The notes under the pieces: model-generated
Database searches by the model: none
What the model was told of the DNA's origin: nothing
The model's input: only the letters and a program-made list of their open reading frames with translations
Shown: one piece after another, positions 24,687 to 31,913 of the stretch
Numbering within the stretch: position 1 is the stretch's first letter
Layout: every line of letters starts with the position of its first letter
NCBI GenBank assembly: GCA_039030335.1
Contig: JBCCEJ010000058.1
Location: 1 to 35,417 of the forward strand
DNA: 35,417 nucleotides
Reading direction: 5' to 3'
Origin: JBCCEJ01 sp039030335
Lineage (GTDB): Bacteria; Pseudomonadota; Gammaproteobacteria; HK1
Position numbers and translations under genes: made by a program

Positions 24687-25790
24687 ATGTCGGTCGCCCA
24701 ACAGGCACCCGAGCGTGCGCTCGAAGCGCATCACTACACCGATCCGGCGTGGTTCGCGCACGAGCAACGCACCGTGTTTGCGCGCACCTGGCAGTACGCG
24801 GGCCATGCTTCGCAGGTGCGCAACGCGGGTGATTTCTTCGCCTTCGCGTTGCATGGGCGCAGTCTGTTTTGCGTGCGCGACGCCGAAGGTGCGGTGCGCA
24901 CGTTCTACAACGTGTGCGCGCACCGCGCTCACGAGCTGGTTGCCGGCGCGGGACACAAGCGCAAGCTGGTATGCCCCTATCATGCCTGGTCGTATGGTTT
25001 TGACGGCCGGCTCGCCAACGCGCCCGGTTCGCGCGAGGTGCCGGGTTTCGATGCAACCCGGATCTGCCTGACCGCGGTGCGTACCGAAGTGATGGGCGGA
25101 TTCATCTTCGTCAATCTGGACGACAGCGCCGCACCGATGTCGCAGTGGTATCCGGGGCTGGCCGAGGGACTGGCCGCGTTCTTGCCGGATCTCGATGTTC
25201 TCGAGCCGGTGCTCACGCGCGAAGTTTCGGAGCGGTGCAACTGGAAGGTCTCGGTCGAGAACTACAGCGAGTGTTACCACTGCCGTTTGAACCATCCCAC
25301 GTTCTCGTCGGGCGTCGTCGATCCAAAGGCCTACAACATCACGCCATACGGTCATACGCTGCGGCACACCACGCACGCGGTGTCGGCTGATTCGATGAGC
25401 TATGCGCTGGATCCCGATGCACATCCGCACGCGATGGACTATTCATCATGGTTCATGTGGCCCGGGTTTTCGTTTCAGGTCTATCCCGGCAATGTGTTGA
25501 ATACCTACTGTTGGGTTGCCGAAGATGCGCGCACCACCCGCGTCGTACGCCACTGGTATGCCCCGCATGGCGTTGCCTCCCCGGCCCTCGAAGGTTTGGC
25601 GAATCAGGATCTCGAGACGACCGTCGCCGAGGACATCCGGCTGGTTGAATCCGTGCAGCGCGGCCTCGAGAGTGGAGGCTACCGGCCAGGGCCGCTTGTC
25701 ATCAATCCGGCTGGCGGAGTCATCAGCGAGCACTCGATCAGTGCGCTGAACGGCTGGCTGAGAGAAATGACGGCGACCGCCGGCTCCTGA
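24687..25790 (+). CDS. Rieske non-heme iron oxygenase alpha subunit (carnitine/betaine monooxygenase-like)
   Basis: A 367-aa terminal oxygenase. The Rieske [2Fe-2S] ligands are C77/H79 in CAHRAH and C96/H99 in CPYHAW. The mononuclear iron site is in VENYSECYHCRLNH (H198, H203), with the third ligand expected in the aspartate of AEDIRLVESVQRG. The VENYSECYHC text and the length place it near CntA/YeaW and glycine-betaine monooxygenase GbcA rather than benzoate-type oxygenases. That substrate is inference. The ATG at 24687 follows CTGAGG; the frame stays open 103 codons upstream without family similarity. No ferredoxin reductase partner is nearby. Confidence 0.92.
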   Translation: MSVAQQAPERALEAHHYTDPAWFAHEQRTVFARTWQYAGHASQVRNAGDFFAFALHGRSLFCVRDAEGAVRTFYNVCAHRAHELVAGAGHKRKLVCPYHAWSYGFDGRLANAPGSREVPGFDATRICLTAVRTEVMGGFIFVNLDDSAAPMSQWYPGLAEGLAAFLPDLDVLEPVLTREVSERCNWKVSVENYSECYHCRLNHPTFSSGVVDPKAYNITPYGHTLRHTTHAVSADSMSYALDPDAHPHAMDYSSWFMWPGFSFQVYPGNVLNTYCWVAEDARTTRVVRHWYAPHGVASPALEGLANQDLETTVAEDIRLVESVQRGLESGGYRPGPLVINPAGGVISEHSISALNGWLREMTATAGS

Positions 25791-25821
25791 GATTCCGCGT
25801 CTCGTGCGGTTGCGCCTGAGG

Positions 25822-26601
25822 TCAGTTAGTGCCGCCGTAACGGGCCGGCCGCTTTTCTACGAACGCCCGCATGGCCTCGGCTGAGTCCGGGTGGCTGGAC
25901 AGCTGCACAGTCATGTTCTGCTCGAACCGGTAGCCGTCGCGGAGACTCATCTCCTCGATCGTGTTCAGCGCGTGTTTCGCGAGGCGGATGGCGGCCGGGC
26001 TCTTCCCGGCGATCTCGCGTGCGAGGTCCATCGCGGTATCCATCAGGTCGTCGGGCGCCACGCAAGCTTCCGCGACACCGAGGCGATAGAGCTCCGGGCC
26101 GGCCACCCGCAAACCGGTAAACATCATCCGGCGCGTGCGCGAGTGGCCGAAGAGCCGCATCGCGTGGCGCCCGCCGCCCAACAGGCCAACGTCGATTTCC
26201 GGCAAGCCGAGAGTGCCTTTTTCGGAAGCCACCAACATGTCGCACGATGCGGCGACGGCGAGCCCGGCGCCCAGGGCAGCGCCGTTGACTGCCGCGATCA
26301 CCGGTTTGCCGCACTCCATGATCGAATGGAAACACTCGCGTGCGCCGCGGTTGTTGGACCACGCTTCGCCGGCTGCGCCGGTCCGCGTCTGGCGCTCCTT
26401 GATGTCGGCGCCTGCGCAGAACACTTTCCCGGCACCTGTCAGAACGGCGACCCGGACGTCGTCACGATCGGTTAGCGCGTCGAAGGCGGCGGTCAAGCCG
26501 TCGCGCAACGCCCGGTTCATTGCGTTGACCGGCGGGTTGTCCATGGTCACGACGGCGACGCCGTCGCTATCGACTTCAATTCGAACCGCGCTTTCACTCA
26601 T
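25822..26601 (-). CDS. Enoyl-CoA hydratase/isomerase family protein
   Basis: A 259-aa crotonase-fold enzyme. VTMDNPPVNAMNRALRDGL opens the fold. FCAGADIKERQ is the first oxyanion-hole region, and VNGAALGAGLAVAASCDMLV the second. GTLGLPEIDVGLLGGGRHA carries the glutamate used by hydratases (PE), while the other acid position has AGLA. The C-terminal half, KHALNTIEEMSLRDGY and FVEKRPARYGG, is typical. It is convergent with the Rieske oxygenase gene (31-base gap). On the other side it is divergent from the cobalt transporter operon, about 90 bases from that operon's putative promoter. The substrate is unknown. Confidence 0.93.
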   Translation of the reverse strand: MSESAVRIEVDSDGVAVVTMDNPPVNAMNRALRDGLTAAFDALTDRDDVRVAVLTGAGKVFCAGADIKERQTRTGAAGEAWSNNRGARECFHSIMECGKPVIAAVNGAALGAGLAVAASCDMLVASEKGTLGLPEIDVGLLGGGRHAMRLFGHSRTRRMMFTGLRVAGPELYRLGVAEACVAPDDLMDTAMDLAREIAGKSPAAIRLAKHALNTIEEMSLRDGYRFEQNMTVQLSSHPDSAEAMRAFVEKRPARYGGTN

Positions 26602-26692
26602 GCCTTCAACTCCTCATTCATGTCGGGCCTGGCCGGCGCCGTGATCGCCCCGTCGCGTCGCTTCCGCGATCGCTGACGACGTGGTCTGTACC

Positions 26693-26719
26693 TTGTACGC
26701 ACTGCACCGATCCTATAAC
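26693..26719 (+). promoter_or_regulatory. Putative sigma-70 promoter of the cobalt transporter operon
   Basis: TATAAC at 26714-26719 matches the -10 consensus at five of six positions. TTGTAC at 26693-26698 resembles a -35 box with a short 15-base spacer. It sits just upstream of the cobalamin riboswitch, where a promoter is expected. Confidence 0.45.
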
Positions 26720-26734
26720 TTTGCGCCCGGCTTC

Positions 26735-26918
26735 GGGTTCTGGCGTGCTGGTTGGCGCGCCGGTTCAAGGGAACAGCAGGAACGCGCCTTCGTGGCTCGT
26801 GCGCTGCGGCTGTCCTCGCAACTGTGAGCGGTGAGATCTCGGCCCATTCAAGTCACTCGGCGAGTCCGGGGAAGACAGGCCTGAGGTTTAAGACCCGCGA
26901 GCCAGGAGACCTGCCCGA
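26735..26918 (+). promoter_or_regulatory. Cobalamin (adenosylcobalamin) riboswitch
   Basis: Conserved pieces of the family occur in order and with normal spacing. They are CCGGTTCAAGGGAACAGCAG near 26760; the core GCTGCGGC...CGCAACTGTGAGCGG (26803-26831); TCAAGTCACTCGG...GGGGAAG (26848-26874); and the B12 box GAGCCAGGAGACCTGCC ending at 26915. It lies about 200 bases upstream of the first cobalt transporter gene. Binding of cobalamin should switch the transporter off. I see no clear intrinsic terminator in 26919-27113, so the mode of control (transcription or translation) is open. Confidence 0.95.
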
Positions 26919-27113
26919 AGCCGCGTCACCCTGACCGTCGACCGGGGACTGTCGATGGCGCGGCATCGTTCGTTTCGGTGGCGCCTGGCGGCATGCGATG
27001 CATGGATCTGCCGGGGGTGAACTTCGTTTTATTCCCATGCAGCCAGCATCGACGCGCCAGCGAAGAGTTGTGCTCGCGCACGTGCGCACCTGGAACCGAA
27101 GGAGACACGATCG

Positions 27114-27908
27114 ATGAAACGTTGGCTGGCGTCGGTGATGACGTTGCTGGTCCTTGGCACCGCGAGCGGCACGGCGGCCGCACACTTTCAGCTCATCTAC
27201 ACGCCCCTGGTCAACCTGCCGAGGGCCGCGAGCATTCCGCTTCGGCTGATCTTCTGGCACCCGCTCGAGAACAGCGAGGTCATGGCCATGCCGGCGATCC
27301 GCGAGTTCTACTATCTGCACCGGGGCAAGCGCACGCCGCTCGAGGGCGCGGTTGCCGAGAGTACATTTCAGGGGCGTCTCGGCAGCGCGCGAGCCTACGC
27401 CGGGGAGGTCCGGCTCAATCGTACGGGCGACTACCAGTTCGTACTGATCCCGGAGCCGTACTTCGAGGCCAGCGAAGACGCCTGGATCCAGCAGTTCACC
27501 AAAGCTTACGTGAACCGGTCCGGAATTCCGGACAGCTGGGACCAACCGGCGGGCCTGGTCACAGAAATCGTGCCGCTCGTGCGGCCGACCAACGTGATCG
27601 CCGGGTCGAGTTTCACCGGCCGGGTACTGAGCGGCGGCAAGCCTGTGCCTGGCGCCAGCATTGAAGTCGAATACATCTCGGCGGACATCGACGCTGCGAA
27701 CCATCGCGTCGCGAGCGACCGTTCCGTCACGCCTGTCGGCGGCGCGATCGAAATTCGTAGCGACGCCAATGGCTACTTCACGTATGCGATCCCGAAAGCC
27801 GGGTTCTGGGGGTTTGCCGCTCTTGGTGTCGGGCCAGAAACCGAGTGGCAAGGCAAGCCTCTGTCGCAGGACGCGGTAATCTGGGTGCGGGCTTTTGACC
27901 TTCCGTGA
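27114..27908 (+). CDS. NikK-like DUF4198 periplasmic component of a cobalt/nickel ECF transporter
   Basis: A 264-aa exported protein. The signal peptide MKRWLASVMTLLVLGTASG ends at TAAAH, so the mature chain begins with or near a histidine (HFQLIY). DUF4198 proteins characteristically start this way, and a metal-binding role has been inferred for it. The body is beta-rich, with YYLHRGKRTPLEG, GDYQFVLIPEPYFE and a second domain around SGGKPVPGASIEVEYI and SDANGYFTYAIPKAGFW. The ribosome-binding site AAGGAGAC lies eight bases before the ATG. It is the first gene after the cobalamin riboswitch and precedes CbiM. That fits the NikK component of NikKLMQO-type systems, here more likely for cobalt. 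Confidence 0.85.
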   Translation: MKRWLASVMTLLVLGTASGTAAAHFQLIYTPLVNLPRAASIPLRLIFWHPLENSEVMAMPAIREFYYLHRGKRTPLEGAVAESTFQGRLGSARAYAGEVRLNRTGDYQFVLIPEPYFEASEDAWIQQFTKAYVNRSGIPDSWDQPAGLVTEIVPLVRPTNVIAGSSFTGRVLSGGKPVPGASIEVEYISADIDAANHRVASDRSVTPVGGAIEIRSDANGYFTYAIPKAGFWGFAALGVGPETEWQGKPLSQDAVIWVRAFDLP

Positions 27909-27964
27909 AACGGTAGGCGTCGCAGCGGCGGGTGCCGCGTGGATGGCGCCTTACGGACGAGCTG

Positions 27965-28591
27965 GTGCATATCGTTGATGGCGCTCTGACGTCGCCGGTG
28001 CTGTTCGGCGGCGCGGCGCTCAGCGTGGCTGGCATCGGTCTGGGCCTGCGTCGTATCGAACTCGAGCAGATCCCGCTGGCCGGGGTGCTGAGCGCGGCAT
28101 TTTTCATCGCTTCGCTGATCCAGGTCCCACTTGGACCGTCGAGCGTGCACTTGATCCTGAATGGTCTGGCCGGCGTCATTCTGGGCTGGGCGGCGTTTCC
28201 GGCACTGTTCGTCGGGTTGCTGCTACAGGCGGTGTTCTTCGGATTCGGTGGTTTTACAGTGCTCGGCGTGAACACGCTGAATATCGCCGGTCCGGCCGTA
28301 CTGACAGGCCTGCTGGTCCGCCCGTTTCTGGATGGCCGCAGCGTACGCGCGGTCTCGGTAATTGGCGGCGCCGCGGGGGGGCTCAGTGTGGCCGCGACGA
28401 CGGCCGCCGTGGCGCTTTGCCTGATGCTGTCGGGCGATGCGTTCGTGCCGGCGGCGCAGCTGGTGTTCGTGGCGCACATCCCCGTCATGGCAGTCGAAGC
28501 CGTGCTGACGGCCGCTGCGTTGGGCCTGATCGCGCGGGTCAAGCCGGAACTGCTCCAGCAACCGCGGACCCCGCGGGCCGCGGCGATATGA
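27965..28591 (+). CDS. cbiM: CbiM-type substrate-specific membrane component of a cobalt ECF transporter
   Basis: A 208-aa polytopic membrane protein that captures the metal ion. I place the start at GTG 27965, because the product then begins MHIVDGALTSP. CbiM/NikM proteins bind the ion through the N-terminal amine and the adjacent histidine, so Met1-His2 is required. An upstream GTG at 27932 would add eleven residues and destroy this. VPLGPSSVHLILNGLAGVIL and FGFGGFTVLGVNTLNI are the conserved membrane motifs, and PVMAVEAVLTAAAL lies near the end. The stop overlaps the next start by four bases (ATGA). Confidence 0.93.
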   Translation: MHIVDGALTSPVLFGGAALSVAGIGLGLRRIELEQIPLAGVLSAAFFIASLIQVPLGPSSVHLILNGLAGVILGWAAFPALFVGLLLQAVFFGFGGFTVLGVNTLNIAGPAVLTGLLVRPFLDGRSVRAVSVIGGAAGGLSVAATTAAVALCLMLSGDAFVPAAQLVFVAHIPVMAVEAVLTAAALGLIARVKPELLQQPRTPRAAAI

Positions 28592-29184
28592 AGATCCCGG
28601 CAATCGGCGTGTGTTTGCTCGCCATGGCCCTGGTCGCACCAATCGCGCAGGCACACCGGCTGATTTTGTCGGTGTGGGTGAGCGCCGGCATCATCGAAGG
28701 CGAGCTCGGCTTCTCGAACGGGGAAATGGCTGCGGAGGCCACGGTACAGGTTGTGGATACGGCGGGCGACAACCTCGGTACCGTACAGACCGACGCCGAA
28801 GGGATGTTTAGGTACCGGCCAGATGTACCCACGCTCGTGACCTTTCGCGCAGACCTCGGCGCCGGTCATGTCGCGCAGGCTGAACTGTTGCCCGAGGACC
28901 TTCAGGCGCTCGGCAGCGACGCGCCCGCCGGCCTGGTCGCGCCGCAGACCGCCACTCCCGCCAGGCGACCTGCAAACGCCGCCGCCCCGGCGGTGGCGTG
29001 GGACGAAGCTGCGATCGCTCGCGTCGTCGCCCGGGAAGTGCAGCCACTCAGGCGGCAGATCGCGGAGTATCAGGAAAAGAACGATCTGCAGACGCTGCTC
29101 GGCGGGATCGGCTACATAATCGGTCTGGTCGGCATTGGTTATTACGTGGCCGCCAGGAAGCGGCTTCGCGGCGGCGCGGACTGA
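28588..29184 (+). CDS. NikL-like exported accessory protein with C-terminal transmembrane anchor
   Basis: A 198-aa protein with a signal peptide ending AQAH, again leaving a histidine near the mature N-terminus (HRLILSVWVSAG). An Ig-like domain (about 25-85: VQVVDTAGDNLGTVQTDAEG, FRYRP) is followed by an Ala/Pro-rich linker. A short helix (REVQPLRRQIAEYQEKND) precedes one transmembrane helix (LGGIGYIIGLVGIGYYVA) and a positive tail. This is the layout of NikL, which substitutes for CbiN in NikKLMQO systems. It overlaps cbiM (ATGA) and cbiQ (TGATG). Confidence 0.82.
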   Translation: MKIPAIGVCLLAMALVAPIAQAHRLILSVWVSAGIIEGELGFSNGEMAAEATVQVVDTAGDNLGTVQTDAEGMFRYRPDVPTLVTFRADLGAGHVAQAELLPEDLQALGSDAPAGLVAPQTATPARRPANAAAPAVAWDEAAIARVVAREVQPLRRQIAEYQEKNDLQTLLGGIGYIIGLVGIGYYVAARKRLRGGAD

Positions 29185-29945
29185 TGTACCTGCTCGACAT
29201 GGCACCTGGCGCGAGCGGCCCGGCCTCGATCGTCCACCGTGCCGACCCGGCCCTGCGCATCGTCCTGGCGTCCGGCTTCGCATGCGCTGTGGTGTCGCTG
29301 CAGACTTTCGCGGCGCTACTGCTCGCACTTGTCCTGGCTATCACCACACTCGTGGTGAGCGGCGTCGGCGTGGGTACGACTTTGAAGCGCATGGTCGCGA
29401 TGGACACGTTCATCGTGTTCATGTTGCTGACGCTGCCGTTCACCGTAGCCGGCACGCCGGCCTTCCAAGTGCTCGGGCTGACCGCAAGTACCGAAGGCCT
29501 GCATCTCGCGTTTCGCATCGTCCTGAAAGCGAACGCCATCGTGCTGATGTTGTTGACCATGGTGGGGTCGATGGAATCCGTTATGTTCGGTCACGCGCTC
29601 GCGCGGCTCAGCGTCCCGCAAAACCTCGTCAACCTGTTGATGTTCACGGTCCGCTATATCGACGTGTTGCAAGATGAGTATCTGAGACTGCGCACGGCCA
29701 TGCGCGCGCGGGGTTTTCAGCCCGACAACTCGCGGCACACTTACAGAACGTTCGGCTACGTCGTCGGCATGCTTCTCATACGTGCAGTCGAGCGTTCCGA
29801 GCGGATCCTCGACGCCATGAAATGCCGCGGATTTGCAGGCAAGATACACATGCTGGATGAGCGTTCTTGGACGCCGCTCGACACTCGGCTCGCCGTCTTC
29901 GCCACCGGCGCTGTCGGGCTGGTTCTAACGGTGGAATGGTGGTGA
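29184..29945 (+). CDS. cbiQ: CbiQ-type energy-coupling transmembrane protein
   Basis: A 253-aa ECF transporter T-component that couples the ATPase to CbiM. It has several transmembrane segments between residues 25 and 145. Two coupling motifs are visible: AMRARGF in the first cytoplasmic helix, and AMKCRGF following RSERILD in the second. These short Ala-Met-x-x-Arg-Gly-Phe motifs insert into the ATPase. TVRYIDVLQDEYLRLRTAMR is the characteristic preceding helix. The start overlaps the nikL-like stop (TGATG) and the stop overlaps the next start in the same way, so expression is tightly coupled. Confidence 0.94.
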   Translation: MYLLDMAPGASGPASIVHRADPALRIVLASGFACAVVSLQTFAALLLALVLAITTLVVSGVGVGTTLKRMVAMDTFIVFMLLTLPFTVAGTPAFQVLGLTASTEGLHLAFRIVLKANAIVLMLLTMVGSMESVMFGHALARLSVPQNLVNLLMFTVRYIDVLQDEYLRLRTAMRARGFQPDNSRHTYRTFGYVVGMLLIRAVERSERILDAMKCRGFAGKIHMLDERSWTPLDTRLAVFATGAVGLVLTVEWW

Positions 29946-30658
29946 TGTCGGCTTTGATCGAACTGCGCGATGTGACTTTCGCCTACCCCGGCGCGGCGCC
30001 GGTTCTGGCGGGCGCCGATCTGATGCTCGCCGCGGGTGAGCGGGTGTGCGTAACGGGTGTCAACGGTGCGGGCAAGAGCACGCTGCTACGCCTCATCGTC
30101 GGCTTGAACACGCCGCAGGCCGGGCAGATCGTGGCGTTTGGTCAAAGCCGTCGCGTCGAGGCCGATTTTCGCGAGGTTCGGCGGCTCGCCGGCCTCGTGT
30201 TCCAGGATCCGGACGATCAGCTTTTTTGCCCGACCGTCGCCGAGGACGTCGCGTTTGGTCCGCTGAATCTCGGCAAGACGCGGGCCGAAGCGGTCTCGAT
30301 CGTCGACGACGTTCTGTCTACGCTCGGGCTGAACGGCTTTCAGGATCGCGTTACCCACAAACTCTCGGGCGGAGAAAAGCGTCTGGTGACGCTCGCGGCC
30401 GTGCTGGCGATGAATCCTGAGGTGTTGTTGCTGGACGAACCCAGCAACGCACTGGACGAGGCGGCTACGTAGCGGCTCGTCGAGGTGCTGCAGAACCTGC
30501 CGCAGGCGATGATCGTCGTGTCGCATGATCCGCACTTTCGCCGCAAGGTCGCGAATCGCACGCTGCACCTGAGCCACGGCCGGTTGAATGCTCCGGAGCA
30601 GCCGAACTGCGGGCACGCACTGTCCACATGCGGACTGGCGGCCGTTCCAGCCGGGTAG
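29945..30658 (+). pseudogene. cbiO: CbiO ATP-binding component interrupted by an in-frame amber codon
   Basis: The ATPase of the cobalt ECF transporter. Before the break it has Walker A GVNGAGKST (residues 38-46), Q-loop VFQDPDDQLF, signature LSGGEKR and Walker B VLLLDEPSNALDE. A TAG at 30470-30472 replaces codon 176. The frame then continues unchanged for 61 codons to TAG 30656-30658 and encodes the rest of the domain, including the switch histidine in MIVVSHDPHF. The full length of 237 codons is normal for the family. A single C-to-T change of a CAG glutamine codon would explain it. A protein ending at codon 176 lacks the H-loop and could not hydrolyse ATP properly. It could be a real mutation, a mixed population or a sequence error. 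ATG 29936 is an alternative start. Confidence 0.88.
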
Positions 30659-30794
30659 AATTCGAGACGCCGTCTCGCCCGCATCTGGCACGGAGTCGCG
30701 CTTCTCGCGACGGAGCGCCATTGGGTGAGCGGCCTGTTCCCGATCGCCAGTTGCCGACGTGGCGGCTTGATTTTCCAACCAGGAGAACACGGGT

Positions 30795-31913
30795 TTGAAG
30801 AACCGAACGCAGGTAGCCGTCATTCGCGGGGACGGGATTGGCGTAGACGTGACCAACGCGACGCTGTCAGTTATTGAGGCGGCCTGCGGGCGCACCGGGG
30901 CTCCCTTGCCTGAGTACGACGACATCGAAGCCGGGGCGGGGTATTTCGAGCGCACCGGGCAGGACATCGAGCCCGACGGCGAAGCGCGCGCCGGTCAGGC
31001 GGACGCCATCTTGCTTGGCGCCATCGGTCTGCCGTCGATCCGGCATGACGACGGCACGGAGATATCTCCGCATTTGCGCCTGCGCGAGTTGTTTCAGCTC
31101 TACGCTGGCGTGCGTCCCGTCAAAGCGTATCCGAATGCACCCCAGCGCCTGGCCGATCCCCGCGCCGCGCACATCGACTTCGTCGTGCTGCGTGAGTCAA
31201 CTGAGGGGTTGTTCTACTCAGCGGCAACCCACAACCGCTCGCCGGTCGTCAATGACGACGAAGTCCAGGACATCCTGCGCATCACCCGCACGACGACGGA
31301 GAAGCTCTGCGACTATGCCTTTCGTCTGGCTGCACGGCGTACGGCGCGCGGCAAGCGTGGGCGCGTGACCTGTGTCGACAAAGCCAACGTCTTCCGCTCG
31401 ATGGCATTTTTCAGGCGCATCTTCGACGAGCGCAGGGCGCTGCATCCGGACGCGGAAGTTTCTTACAACTACGTGGATGCACAGGCGTTGGATCTAGTGC
31501 GCCAACCCTGGGAGTTCGACGTGCTGGTCATGGAGAACATGTTCGGCGACATCATCTCCGATCTCGCGGGCGGTCTGGTGGGCGGCATGGGCATGGCTGC
31601 CTGTGCCGAAGTGGGGGATCACCACGCGCTGTTTCAGCCGGCCCACGGCAGCGCGCCGGACATCATGGGGCAGGACAAAGCCAACCCGCTCGCTGCGATT
31701 TTGAGCGGCGCGTTAATGCTCGACTATCTCGCCGAGCGCGCAGGCGACGAGCGCTACGCTGCCGCCGGAGCGCTCGTGGAAGCCGCCGTGGATGCCGGCT
31801 TCGCTGCGAACGCATTGCGCCCGATGGAATTTGGCGGAGATATGGGCACGATGGCGGTGACGGCCGAACTGCTCCGTCGTGTTGAGGATGGCGACACCGG
31901 AGTTTCGGCATGA
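30795..31913 (+). CDS. Isocitrate/isopropylmalate dehydrogenase-family protein (tartrate dehydrogenase-like)
   Basis: A 372-aa NAD-dependent decarboxylating dehydrogenase fold. The start is TTG 30795, nine bases after AGGAG. VAVIRGDGIGVDVT opens the fold. GAIGLPSIRHDDG and RPVKAYPN follow, and LRESTEGLFYS replaces the isopropylmalate-specific loop. VTCVDKANVFRS supplies the catalytic lysine region. The metal-binding ENMFGDIISDLAGGLVGGMG and cofactor loop FQPAHGSAPDIMGQDKANPL are intact. No leucine genes are nearby, and the next gene is a four-carbon acid sugar kinase coupled by ATGA. A role with tartrate or another C4 hydroxyacid is therefore more likely than leucine synthesis; this is inference. 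Confidence 0.88.
   Translation: MKNRTQVAVIRGDGIGVDVTNATLSVIEAACGRTGAPLPEYDDIEAGAGYFERTGQDIEPDGEARAGQADAILLGAIGLPSIRHDDGTEISPHLRLRELFQLYAGVRPVKAYPNAPQRLADPRAAHIDFVVLRESTEGLFYSAATHNRSPVVNDDEVQDILRITRTTTEKLCDYAFRLAARRTARGKRGRVTCVDKANVFRSMAFFRRIFDERRALHPDAEVSYNYVDAQALDLVRQPWEFDVLVMENMFGDIISDLAGGLVGGMGMAACAEVGDHHALFQPAHGSAPDIMGQDKANPLAAILSGALMLDYLAERAGDERYAAAGALVEAAVDAGFAANALRPMEFGGDMGTMAVTAELLRRVEDGDTGVSA

Noticed and set aside
27778..29328. Antisense open frame of 516 codons opposite cbiM and nikL
   Set aside because: Its text is low-complexity Arg/Ser/Pro-rich and mirrors third-position bias; the forward genes overlap neatly and have clear families.
30470..30472. Amber recoding (for example pyrrolysine) in cbiO
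   Set aside because: TAG terminates other intact genes here, no pyrrolysine genes are seen, and the site is a plain structural position in an ABC ATPase.
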